From Roseburia sp. CAG:309 (lineage in GTDB: Bacteria; Bacillota; Clostridia; Lachnospirales; Lachnospiraceae), in NCBI GenBank assembly GCA_000434115.1, contig FR893996.1:4233-9999 (forward strand): 5,767 nt of DNA, read 5' to 3'. The notes under the pieces are model-generated. The model saw nothing but the letters and a program-made list of their open reading frames with translations. It searched no databases and was not told the origin of the DNA. Both the position numbers and the translations under genes were made by a program. The stretch's first letter is position 1. The number at the start of each line of letters is the position of its first letter. Shown here piece after piece: positions 1 through 5,733 of this stretch.

Positions 1-224
1 ACAATCATATCAAGCATTATATCATGAGAGGGAAAAAATCCCTTCTCCATTTGCAGAAAATTGTCAGCACTATTCAACCTCGTTATGTATGTACTGGGCA
101 TAGTGGAATCCGCAAATATTCACCTGATATATTCGCACACGCACATGAATCCGCTCAATTCAGCCTCAAAAAACCTTTTGACCCATATGCTCCCTATGAT
201 GCATTTACTCAAAATACCCATTAA
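1..224 (+). CDS. C-terminal end of a probable MBL-fold metallo-hydrolase (partial)
   Basis: The frame is open to the left edge, so the gene begins outside the window and the ATG at 24 is probably internal. About 73 residues are visible, ending at TAA 222-224. The segment QPRYVCTGHSGI resembles the late 'P-x-x-V-x-x-GH-(S/T)-G' strand-loop of metallo-beta-lactamase-fold hydrolases, where the histidine is a metal ligand. It follows a helix (KKSLLHLQKIVSTI) of the kind that precedes that loop in the family. The tail ends in an aromatic PFDPYAPYDAF stretch. The diagnostic HxHxDH motif would lie upstream and cannot be seen, so substrate and exact subfamily are unknown. The end of this frame overlaps the convergent dGTPase gene by 20 bp. 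The family call is inference from a short tail; the frame being coding is more secure than the family. Confidence 0.6.
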   Translation, partial: NHIKHYIMRGKKSLLHLQKIVSTIQPRYVCTGHSGIRKYSPDIFAHAHESAQFSLKKPFDPYAPYDAFTQNTH

Positions 225-1410
225 ACACCACTGAATTTTTGCTATTCGGAAACAATTCCTGATACAGCGCAAGGAAATAATTGTCCGTCATGCTGGCGAT
301 ATAATCGACAACAATCTGATCCGGCTGCTCTTTTTCCATATAATCATCAATAAAATCGCTGTTATAATTTATTTCTGCCAGATATTGTATATGATGACGG
401 TACAAAATAGAATTTTTCTCCACGCTGTGTGCCTGGCGGAGCAGTTCTTCATACATCTGCTCAAACATTGGCTGGATCTGTCGATACACGCCATCTACCC
501 GTGAATTTTGATAAATCTGCTGATAGTTTTCCTTCTTTGCTTTTGAAAAGGCATCGTAATAGTCTTTTTCCATACAGAGATACGGTTTTCCATAGCTGTT
601 TTCGATGATATTTACGATCATGTTATTGATGATCTCCGCATTGGTCGTTCCGATTTTTCCACCGGTAAACTGCCCTTCGTCTTTTAATATTCCGACTTTT
701 ACCGCGTCCTGCCGGTCTTTTCCAAGATACGCGATAATGTCGCTGATCCGCATCACACAGCCCTCTAATGTCGATGGGATCTGCTGTTTATTCGCCTCCG
801 GATCGGTATAGCAATCCTCCACTCGCTTATCAAACTGCTGAAAATCCGTCAATTCCACCGGCTGATACCGCTCCAGTTCCATCTCGCCATTGTGGCAGAG
901 GACACCGTCCAATACCTGCAGACTCATATTCCGCGACACGAGTTTATCCAATACCCGCACACTGTGAACATTATGGTTGAAAAAACGGCCGGTATGAGCA
1001 TGGTACAATTCATTTAAAAACCGCTCTCCTGCATGTCCAAACGGGGTGTGCCCAATATCATGTCCGAGTGAAATGGCCTCAATTAAATCCTCATTTAAGC
1101 CCAGCATGCGCCCGATATTCCGTGCGATCCGGGCAACCAGCTGTACGTGCAGGGCGCGCCTTGAGATGTCATCATTCTGATAAGCCGATAATACCTGTGT
1201 TTTATCCGAATACCGGTTGTAATACGGATTGTGAAGGATTTTTTCAATATCACGCACAAAGGCCGGACGCCACAAATTTGCAATGTCATGTGCTGGTGCA
1301 CGTCGCACAATATCCTCATCTGAAAAGGCATACGGATTTTCTCTGTGGTTTTTCCGGTCTTCTAGTATCTGTTTTTGCAATTTTTCCGATAATACATGAT
1401 AATCTGCCAT
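205..1410 (-). CDS. dgt: HD-domain deoxyguanosinetriphosphate triphosphohydrolase-like protein
   Basis: Predicted cytosolic dNTP triphosphohydrolase, splitting dGTP (or other dNTPs) into deoxynucleoside and triphosphate. With the start chosen here it has 401 residues. An N-terminal segment WRPAFVRDIEKILH (47-60) followed by YSDKTQV (67-73) matches the conserved 'RDRDRIIHS...KTQVF' region of dGTPases. The HD domain follows: H88 in RALHVQLV, the H117-D118 pair in LGHDIGH, catalytic-region histidines H121 and H126 in HTPFGHAGE, and the distal metal ligand D224 in RISDIIAYLGKD. All HD metal ligands are therefore present. The frame could be extended to a TTG at 1431 that overlaps the kinase stop, but ATG 1410 has AAAGGTGG 7 nt upstream and is preferred. 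It is the last gene of the leuC-leuD-kinase cluster, 17 nt after the kinase. Nucleotide specificity and oligomeric control cannot be read from sequence. Confidence 0.9.
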   Translation of the reverse strand: MADYHVLSEKLQKQILEDRKNHRENPYAFSDEDIVRRAPAHDIANLWRPAFVRDIEKILHNPYYNRYSDKTQVLSAYQNDDISRRALHVQLVARIARNIGRMLGLNEDLIEAISLGHDIGHTPFGHAGERFLNELYHAHTGRFFNHNVHSVRVLDKLVSRNMSLQVLDGVLCHNGEMELERYQPVELTDFQQFDKRVEDCYTDPEANKQQIPSTLEGCVMRISDIIAYLGKDRQDAVKVGILKDEGQFTGGKIGTTNAEIINNMIVNIIENSYGKPYLCMEKDYYDAFSKAKKENYQQIYQNSRVDGVYRQIQPMFEQMYEELLRQAHSVEKNSILYRHHIQYLAEINYNSDFIDDYMEKEQPDQIVVDYIASMTDNYFLALYQELFPNSKNSVVFNGYFE

Positions 1411-1417
1411 ACGTTTT

Positions 1418-1427
1418 CCACCTTTCC
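1418..1427 (-). promoter_or_regulatory. Ribosome binding site deciding the dgt start
   Basis: On the minus strand GGAAAGGTGG lies 7 nt before ATG 1410. It would fall inside the coding region if the TTG at 1431 were used, so the ATG is the better start. Confidence 0.7.
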
Positions 1428-2261
1428 TCAAACTTTGAGACGATACAAAACGTCTTCAAAACAAACCCCATCCGTCGGTGGGATATCTCTCTTTTCCGTG
1501 GCAAGAATGCAATCTCTGACAAAGGCGGCCGCTTTCTTTACAGAATTTTCCAATGGATGCCCATTGACACAGTCGGCGGCAATGACCGCAGCAAAGATGT
1601 CTCCTGTTCCGGAACGCACTTTTCCCACACGCTTCTGCCGGAGAAATTTAATCTCGCCCGGCGTTTCACTTACCACATTGGTAATATACGAGGACGAATT
1701 CAGTCCGGAAATAACAATCTTATCCGCACCAAGTTCACGTAATTTGTCTGTCATTTTCAGGAAATCCGCTTTGCTCCAGCCGTCTTCCCGGTAAGGCATC
1801 CCGGTGAGCATGCAGGCTTCTGTCAGATTTGGAGTAAGAATGTCGGCATAACGCACAAGCTGCTTCATCTTATCACACATTTCCAAAGTATACGTCGGAT
1901 AGGCTTTTCCATTTTCTCCCATTACCGGATCAATGATCACTTTGGTTCTCTCATCCTGAAACTGTCTGATAAAGTCGCTGACGATCTCAATCTGTCTGGC
2001 AGAGCCCAAAAATCCGGTGGCAATTCCTTCGAACCGAAGATCCAGTTTTTTCCATTCCTGCATATACGGCGTCATTTTGTCCGTATAGTCATCGTAAAAG
2101 AACGACTCAAAACCGGTATGATTGGAAAAGATCGACGTCGGCAGCATACACCCCTGAATCCTCATATGCGAGATAATCGGAAGTGACACTGCGATCGAAC
2201 ACCGTCCAAAGCCTGATATGTCATTGATTATAGCAATTTTTTTCTGATTGTTATGCGACAT
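1428..2261 (-). CDS. pdxK: Pyridoxal/pyridoxamine kinase (PdxK/PdxY-like, ribokinase superfamily)
   Basis: Cytosolic ATP-dependent kinase expected to phosphorylate pyridoxal, pyridoxamine or pyridoxine in vitamin B6 salvage, yielding PLP. It has 277 residues, normal for the family. Visible family marks are a start strand IAIINDISGFGRCS (9-22), the FSNHTG segment (45-50) typical of PdxK/PdxY, DPVMGENGKAY (111-121), TPNLTEA (143-149) and the anion-hole/catalytic motif SGTGDIFAA (217-225) with the expected catalytic base D221. A longer frame begins at GTG 2270, but the AGGAG motif (2270-2274) overlaps that codon and sits 8 nt before ATG 2261, which is chosen. It lies 21 nt after leuD and 17 nt before dgt. 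PLP is the cofactor of the branched-chain aminotransferase, which gives a plausible but inferred reason for its place after leuCD. The pdxK versus pdxY symbol is uncertain; the superfamily is clear. Confidence 0.88.
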   Translation of the reverse strand: MSHNNQKKIAIINDISGFGRCSIAVSLPIISHMRIQGCMLPTSIFSNHTGFESFFYDDYTDKMTPYMQEWKKLDLRFEGIATGFLGSARQIEIVSDFIRQFQDERTKVIIDPVMGENGKAYPTYTLEMCDKMKQLVRYADILTPNLTEACMLTGMPYREDGWSKADFLKMTDKLRELGADKIVISGLNSSSYITNVVSETPGEIKFLRQKRVGKVRSGTGDIFAAVIAADCVNGHPLENSVKKAAAFVRDCILATEKRDIPPTDGVCFEDVLYRLKV

Positions 2262-2269
2262 TTTTTTCA

Positions 2270-2274
2270 CTCCT
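2270..2274 (-). promoter_or_regulatory. Ribosome binding site deciding the kinase start
   Basis: AGGAG on the minus strand is 8 nt before ATG 2261. It overlaps the alternative GTG at 2270, so that codon cannot use it. Confidence 0.75.
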
Positions 2275-2282
2275 AATAGGTC

Positions 2283-2768
2283 TTACTTTGCGTTAATGTA
2301 ATTCATCAAACCTTCTGCTTTGATGATCTTCTGCATAAATTCAGGAAATGCCTGACCCTGATAGCTCTGATTTTTCGTCTTATTTACGATCACTCCGCTG
2401 TCAAAATCAATTTCCACTTCGTCTCCTGCCTCAATATTTTCAGAAGCTTCTTTACACTCAATGATCGGCAGTCCGATATTGATCGCATTACGGTAGAAAA
2501 TTCTGGCAAATGTCTCTGCGATAACACAGCTGACTCCCGCTGCCTTGATGGAAATCGGTGCATGTTCACGGGAAGAACCGCAGCCAAAGTTTTTCTCGGC
2601 TACGATGATATCGCCTTCCTGCACATTTTTCACAAAATCCTTGTCAATATCTTCCATACAATGCGTTGCCAGTTCAGCCGGATCGGATGAATTCAGGTAA
2701 CGTGCCGGAATGATAACGTCTGTATCTACATTGTCTCCATATTTAAAAACTTTTCCTAATGCTTTCAT
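2283..2768 (-). CDS. leuD: 3-isopropylmalate dehydratase small subunit
   Basis: Small subunit of isopropylmalate isomerase, which pairs with LeuC to convert 2-isopropylmalate to 3-isopropylmalate in leucine biosynthesis. At 161 residues it is the short aconitase swivel-domain type that accompanies ~420-residue LeuC proteins, rather than the ~200-residue proteobacterial form. Clear motifs are GDNVDTDVIIPARYL (11-25), FGCGSSREHAP (61-71), whose SREH residues contribute to the active site, and FARIFYRNAINIGLP (87-101). In the substrate-discriminating loop after PARYL the sequence is NSSDP. It lacks the arginine that I recall for archaeal homoaconitase small subunits (YLRT), which fits isopropylmalate as substrate; this specificity point is inference. 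ATG 2768 follows an AAAGGGG ribosome binding site. The gene starts 15 nt after the leuC stop. Confidence 0.95.
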   Translation of the reverse strand: MKALGKVFKYGDNVDTDVIIPARYLNSSDPAELATHCMEDIDKDFVKNVQEGDIIVAEKNFGCGSSREHAPISIKAAGVSCVIAETFARIFYRNAINIGLPIIECKEASENIEAGDEVEIDFDSGVIVNKTKNQSYQGQAFPEFMQKIIKAEGLMNYINAK

Positions 2769-2783
2769 GGTTTCTTCCCCTTT

Positions 2784-4049
2784 CTATAATCCTAATTCGG
2801 ATGGCTCAGAAATTTTTCCGGTCACGGCACTTGCTGCTGCAACTGCCGGACTTGCCAGATAAACTTCCGAATCCACATGTCCCATACGGCCAACGAAGTT
2901 ACGGTTTGTCGTAGAAACAGCTCTTTCTCCGGCAGCAAGGATTCCCATATGTCCGCCAAGACAAGGTCCGCAAGTCGGTGTGCTGACAACCGCTCCCGCT
3001 TTGATAAACGTCTGGATCAGTCCTTCTTCAATTGCCTGAAGATAAATTGCCTGCGTCGCCGGGAATACGATACAACGCATACCTTTTTTCACTTTACGTC
3101 CTTCCAATACCTTCGCCGCAGCACGCAGATCTCCGATTCGTCCATTGGTACAAGAACCGATAACAACCTGATCGATCTCCACATCACCGGACTCTTTTAC
3201 GGTCTTTGTATTTTCCGGAAGATGTGGGAACGCAACCGTTGGCTCCAGGGTATTTAAGTCGATTACGATCTCTTCATCGTATTCTGCATCTTCATCCGGT
3301 TCATAAATCTTATATTCTTTTGTAGAATGTTCTTTCATATATTCAATCGTTTTCTCATCTACCGGGAAAATACCATTTATTGCACCGGCTTCAATTGCCA
3401 TATTGGCGATAGAAAAACGATCATCCATTGTAAGACTTGCCACACCATCTCCGGTAAATTCCAAAGAACGGTACAATGCGCCGTCTACCCCGATCTTGCC
3501 GATCAAATGAAGAATCACGTCTTTTCCGCTTACCCATTTCTGCAATTTTCCGGTAAGTACAACTTTGATTGCAGATGGTACTTTAAACCATGCTTTTCCT
3601 GTGATCATACCGGCACCCATGTCTGTACTTCCTACACCTGTAGAAAATGCTCCCAGTGCTCCGTATGTACATGTATGTGAATCAGCTCCAATACATGTCT
3701 CTCCTGCTACGATCAAACCTTTTTCCGGCAGAAGGGCATGCTCGATCCCCATCTCTCCTACTTCAAAATAATTGGTGATTCCCTGTGCTTTCGCATACTC
3801 GCGCACGCACTTACAATGTTCCGCAGACTTGATGTCTTTATTTGGTGTAAAATGATCCGGAACAAGTGCGATCTTGTCCTTATCAAATACGGTCTTTTTA
3901 TTTAACTTCTCTACTTCATGAATGGCAACCGGTCCGGTAATATCATTTGCCAATACCAGATCCAGATCTGCTTCAATGAGCTGTCCTGCCTGAACACTTT
4001 CCAATCCGGCATGTGCTGCCAGAATCTTTTGGGTCATTGTCATTCCCAT
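2784..4049 (-). CDS. leuC: 3-isopropylmalate dehydratase large subunit
   Basis: Large, [4Fe-4S]-carrying subunit of isopropylmalate isomerase in the aconitase superfamily. It acts in the cytosol with LeuD on 2-/3-isopropylmalate. From ATG 4049 it has 421 residues, typical of the clostridial/archaeal LeuC-homoaconitase clade. Visible motifs are DHFTPNKD (65-72), GADSHTCTYGALGAF (121-135), IGSCTNGR (297-304) with cluster ligand C300, and TPTCGPCLGG (358-367) with ligands C360 and C363. The phosphate/substrate loop TTNRNFVGRMGH is at 380-391. All three cluster cysteines are present, so the enzyme should be active. The frame extends two codons upstream to TTG 4055. ATG 4049 gives the usual MGMTMTQKIL start, with AGAAAGGA about 10 nt upstream. 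It heads a four-gene cluster, diverges from a LysR regulator, and is preceded by a long leader. Confidence 0.96.
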   Translation of the reverse strand: MGMTMTQKILAAHAGLESVQAGQLIEADLDLVLANDITGPVAIHEVEKLNKKTVFDKDKIALVPDHFTPNKDIKSAEHCKCVREYAKAQGITNYFEVGEMGIEHALLPEKGLIVAGETCIGADSHTCTYGALGAFSTGVGSTDMGAGMITGKAWFKVPSAIKVVLTGKLQKWVSGKDVILHLIGKIGVDGALYRSLEFTGDGVASLTMDDRFSIANMAIEAGAINGIFPVDEKTIEYMKEHSTKEYKIYEPDEDAEYDEEIVIDLNTLEPTVAFPHLPENTKTVKESGDVEIDQVVIGSCTNGRIGDLRAAAKVLEGRKVKKGMRCIVFPATQAIYLQAIEEGLIQTFIKAGAVVSTPTCGPCLGGHMGILAAGERAVSTTNRNFVGRMGHVDSEVYLASPAVAAASAVTGKISEPSELGL

Positions 4050-4143
4050 CGTCAATTCATCCTTTCTATTTTTACTATTTTCCCTGAGGGATTTTTTACT
4101 TAGTTAAGGGTAGGCTGTCGGGGTTCGCCGGGAGCAGCGAGGT

Positions 4144-4260
4144 TGTGAGGTTATGAAATCCCTTGTTTTGGGATTTCAAACCGCCGGTTATACGGGCTCC
4201 CCGGTTTGGGGATTTCCAGTCGCGAGTTATGCGGCCTCCCCGGTTTTGGGGGATGCAAAA
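4144..4260. repeat. Three-unit degenerate 39-bp tandem repeat, each unit with a hairpin
   Basis: Three units (about 4144-4182, 4183-4221, 4222-4260) align on TCCC at 4159, 4198 and 4237, an exact 39-bp period. Each has GGTTAT/AGTTAT near its start, then TCCC, a short T-rich loop and GGG(G). Units 2 and 3 are most alike, with 21 of the first 25 positions matching. The central palindromes are TGAAATCCC/GGGATTTCA (9 bp, 7-nt loop, 4154-4178), TCCCC/GGGGA (4198-4212) and TCCCC/GGGGG (4237-4252, one G-U pair). All three plus-strand frames stay open across the array, so open frames here are not evidence of coding. No known element is recognised. Confidence 0.7.
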
Positions 4261-4304
4261 GCAACTTGATTCGCCTTGGTTTCCTTTTGAGGTTGCCTTT
4301 TTGC
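4255..4304. repeat. Long inverted repeat / hairpin next to the 39-bp array
   Basis: GCAAAAGCAAC (4255-4265) pairs with GTTGC-CT-TTTTGC (4292-4304), giving an 11-bp stem with a 2-nt bulge and a 26-nt loop. On the plus strand it is followed by TTTTCT, so it could act as a weak plus-strand terminator. On the minus strand it would be the first structure in the leuC leader. It directly abuts the 39-bp array and may be part of the same element. Confidence 0.6.
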
Positions 4305-4335
4305 TTTTCTATCTCAAACTCTTTCAGCCTTTCAC

Positions 4336-4363
4336 TTTATATATAGTAACAAAAAATTCTCAA
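4336..4363 (-). promoter_or_regulatory. Predicted sigma-A promoter for the leuC operon
   Basis: On the minus strand TTGAGA (4358-4363, 5 of 6 to consensus) and TATAAA (4336-4341, 5 of 6) are separated by 16 nt. They lie in an AT-rich stretch between the divergent genes. The start point would be near 4330, about 280 nt before the leuC start codon. No better promoter is seen nearer to leuC. Confidence 0.6.
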
Positions 4364-4368
4364 AAAGT

Positions 4369-4391
4369 AAAATATTCTTTTCTTATATTTT
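4369..4391. promoter_or_regulatory. Candidate LysR operator (inverted repeat between divergent promoters)
   Basis: A perfect 7-bp inverted repeat, AAAATAT-N9-ATATTTT, is centred near 4380. That is about 50 bp upstream of the predicted leuC start point and about 70 bp upstream of the predicted lysR start point, which is where LysR-type activators usually bind. It is AT-rich in AT-rich surroundings and does not match the T-N11-A core exactly, so chance is a real alternative. Confidence 0.35.
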
Positions 4392-4413
4392 CTATAACTT
4401 TTATTTATATCTC

Positions 4414-4442
4414 TTTTCCTTTCTATTCCTTTATGGTATAGT
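4414..4442 (+). promoter_or_regulatory. Predicted extended -10 promoter for the LysR regulator
   Basis: TATAGT at 4437-4442 is preceded by TGG, the extended -10 pattern TGn-TATAAT. A weak -35 (TTTTCC, 4414-4419) lies 17 nt upstream. A start near 4449 gives a leader of about 185 nt that contains the 41-bp duplication. Confidence 0.55.
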
Positions 4443-4484
4443 ATAACTACTTAGTTTGTGGAAACTGCTTTTTGTTTTGGTCAT

Positions 4485-4589
4485 GCACCTCGGAAATGCT
4501 AGAAATCAAGTCTCTCCGGGGTGCCTTGCCACCTAAACGCTCACACCTGCACCACTGAAACGCTGGATATCAAACCATTCCGGGGTGCC
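4485..4589. repeat. Degenerate 41-bp direct repeat (two copies plus a partial third)
   Basis: Copy A (4485-4525) and copy B (4549-4589) begin GCACC and end CCGGGGTGCC. They match at 32 of 41 positions with no gaps, 64 bp apart. The 23-bp spacer contains CACCTAAACGCT, which resembles the first part of each copy and suggests a third, partial unit. Copy A is itself palindromic at its ends: GCACCTCGG (4485-4493) pairs with CCGGGGTGC (4516-4524) as a 9-bp stem with one G-T pair and a 22-nt loop. Copy B keeps a weaker version. Both lie in the presumed lysR leader. No known riboswitch or repeat family is recognised. Confidence 0.65.
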
Positions 4590-4633
4590 CCACGCCCCCC
4601 CAAAGTAACATCCCAAAAATGAAAGGAGCCCTT

Positions 4634-5545
4634 ATGGAATCATTATCACAATATCACATTTTTTACACGGTTGCCAAAAACGGCAGCATCTCAGCAGCTG
4701 CCAATGAACTTTTCATCAGCCAGCCTGCCGTAAGCAAGTCAATAAAAAAACTGGAGGAACTTCTCCAAACCACGCTTCTCATCCGCGGCTCGCGGGGTGT
4801 TAAATGCACCGAGGATGGCAGGATTTTGTACGAGCATCTTGCCTCTGCCTTTTCCTCGATTCAGGAGGGCGAACAGATGTTACAGCGCAACCGCGCCTTT
4901 GAAGTAGGACAGATCCATTTTGGTTCCAGTACCACTTTGTGTAAGCACATTATGCTGCCGCTTCTTCAGACATTTGTTGAAAAGAATCCGCATATCCGTG
5001 TCACGATCGATGGGCTTTCGTCCCGTGAAACCGCGTTGCAGCTTGCCGCCAATAAGATGGACGTCGGACTGCTGGTAGAAACCAGTGCTTCAAAATCTCT
5101 GGCATTTACCCCTTTGACCGACTTGTCCTATACTTTTGTGGCTTCCAGACAATATTTGGAAAATTTGAAATTGCGTGAGGGAATTGATTATTCGAAAAAA
5201 GATCCTGCCTTTTTTCAAAAGGCAACTCTTATGCTTATGGATCATGAAAATATATCAAGGCAGCATATTGAAGCCTATTTTTCCGCCAATTCCATCGAAA
5301 CACGCCAGATTCTTGAAACAAGTAATATGGAACTTTTGATTGAATTTGCCAAAATCGGGCTGGGTGTTTCCTGCCTTATTCGAAATTTTGTAGAAAAAGA
5401 CATAAAAAACGGCACGCTTATCGAGATTCCATTACGCAAAAATATCTCGACGCGTACCGTTGGTTTTGCCTATTCCAAAGAATCCGTGCACAATCCTGCC
5501 GTGACAAAATTCAAGCAGATATTAAAAGAAACTTACGGAAAATAA
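4634..5545 (+). CDS. LysR-type transcriptional regulator
   Basis: DNA-binding regulator of 303 residues, the standard LysR length. The N-terminal winged helix-turn-helix spans about 1-60, with the recognition region SISAAANELFISQPAVSKSIKKLE (18-41) matching the family pattern 'S-x-x-x-AA-x-x-L-x-x-(S/T)-QPAVS'. The linker helix ends near 90, and the periplasmic-binding-protein-like effector domain runs from about 91 (VGQIHFGSS) to 297. The C-terminal fold includes the typical IGLGVSCLIRNFV (241-253). ATG 4634 is used rather than the in-frame ATG 4619 because AAAGGAG (4622-4628) lies 5 nt upstream of it and would be inside the longer frame. It diverges from leuC, the usual arrangement for a LysR protein that controls its neighbour. 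Control of leuCD and self-regulation are therefore likely, but inferred. The effector cannot be told from sequence; a leucine-pathway intermediate is a guess. Confidence 0.93.
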   Translation: MESLSQYHIFYTVAKNGSISAAANELFISQPAVSKSIKKLEELLQTTLLIRGSRGVKCTEDGRILYEHLASAFSSIQEGEQMLQRNRAFEVGQIHFGSSTTLCKHIMLPLLQTFVEKNPHIRVTIDGLSSRETALQLAANKMDVGLLVETSASKSLAFTPLTDLSYTFVASRQYLENLKLREGIDYSKKDPAFFQKATLMLMDHENISRQHIEAYFSANSIETRQILETSNMELLIEFAKIGLGVSCLIRNFVEKDIKNGTLIEIPLRKNISTRTVGFAYSKESVHNPAVTKFKQILKETYGK

Positions 5546-5565
5546 TATGTGAAAAACACCTATTT

Positions 5566-5733
5566 CTATCTTGTTTGATAGAATTCCCGCATGACCTTCC
5601 GGGCAAATTCAAGGCATCCGTTTCCTCCGGCGACGCAGATCGCTTTCTTCTAATATTTGTCATTCGGCATTTCTATCACTACTTGCTTTTGACCTCCTGT
5701 TATCTCATGTAATTCTTCGGCTGAGATGGTCAA
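5566..5733 (-). pseudogene. Broken small reading frame with an in-frame TAG
   Basis: Reading the minus strand from TTG 5733, a protein-like sequence runs for 27 residues and meets TAG at 5650-5652. It then continues in the same frame for 28 residues to TAG at 5566-5568. The first part contains ISAEELHEITGG followed by a hydrophobic strand QVVIEMP. The second part contains ICVAGGNGCLEFARKVMREF, a plausible strand-glycine loop-helix. The composition looks like real protein in this frame on both sides of the stop. Upstream in frame are TAA 5737-5739 and TGA 5749-5751, and no ribosome binding site precedes the TTG. A decayed gene or gene fragment is the simplest reading. I do not recognise the family. 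The EELHEITGG stretch resembles a double-glycine peptide leader, but the link is weak. Confidence 0.35.

Larger units (their letters stand above)
4050..4330 (-). other. Presumed long 5' leader of the leuC operon
   Basis: If transcription starts about 7 nt beyond the -10 at 4336-4341, the leuC mRNA carries a ~280-nt untranslated leader. That is long for a simple promoter. Most of it (about 4111-4305) is GC-rich against AT-rich flanks and can fold into several hairpins: 4255-4304, 4237-4252, 4198-4212 and 4154-4178. I see no T-box signature (no GGUGGNACCGCG), no leucine-rich leader peptide, and no hairpin followed by a U-run on the minus strand. Any control role would therefore differ from the familiar leucine attenuators. 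A small TCCC-TGA-GGGA hairpin (4081-4091) lies close to the ribosome binding site. Function is unknown. The alternative is a dispersed intergenic repeat that has inserted between promoter and gene. Confidence 0.45.

Noticed and set aside
1068..1742. A 224-codon plus-strand open frame
   Set aside because: It lies antisense across the dgt/kinase junction, both of which have clear family motifs. Its translation shows no recognisable domain, and it is a shadow of the real genes.
2877..3680. Plus-strand open frames of 117-126 codons inside leuC
   Set aside because: Their translations are rich in Cys, His and Arg without domain features, as expected for the antisense of a conserved gene.
4052..4060. 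ATG-AAT-TGA mini-frame before leuC, read as a translational regulator
   Set aside because: Its ATG directly abuts the ribosome binding site with no usable spacing, so initiation there is unlikely.
4081..4097. TCCC-TGA-GGGA followed by TTTTTT, read as a plus-strand terminator
   Set aside because: The stem is only 4 bp and no plus-strand gene ends here. On the minus strand it lacks a trailing U-run.
4163..4441. A 92-codon plus-strand frame starting with TTG over the intergenic region
   Set aside because: There is no ribosome binding site, it crosses both predicted promoters, and it ends in low-complexity Phe/Tyr/Ile from AT-rich DNA. Its periodic start comes from the 39-bp repeats, where all frames are open.
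4485..4589. The 41-bp repeats as a CRISPR array
   Set aside because: There are only two full copies with 9 mismatches, a spacer that itself contains repeat-like sequence, and no cas genes in the window.
4595..4601. Run of seven C just before the lysR ribosome binding site, read as a phase-variation tract
   Set aside because: It is a single short run outside the coding region with no promoter element spanned, so there is no specific support for switching.
5564..5583. TTCTATC-N6-GATAGAA hairpin after lysR, read as its terminator
   Set aside because: The 7-bp stem is perfect but AT-rich and is followed by TTCCC rather than a T-run on the plus strand. It also overlaps the end of the broken minus-strand frame.
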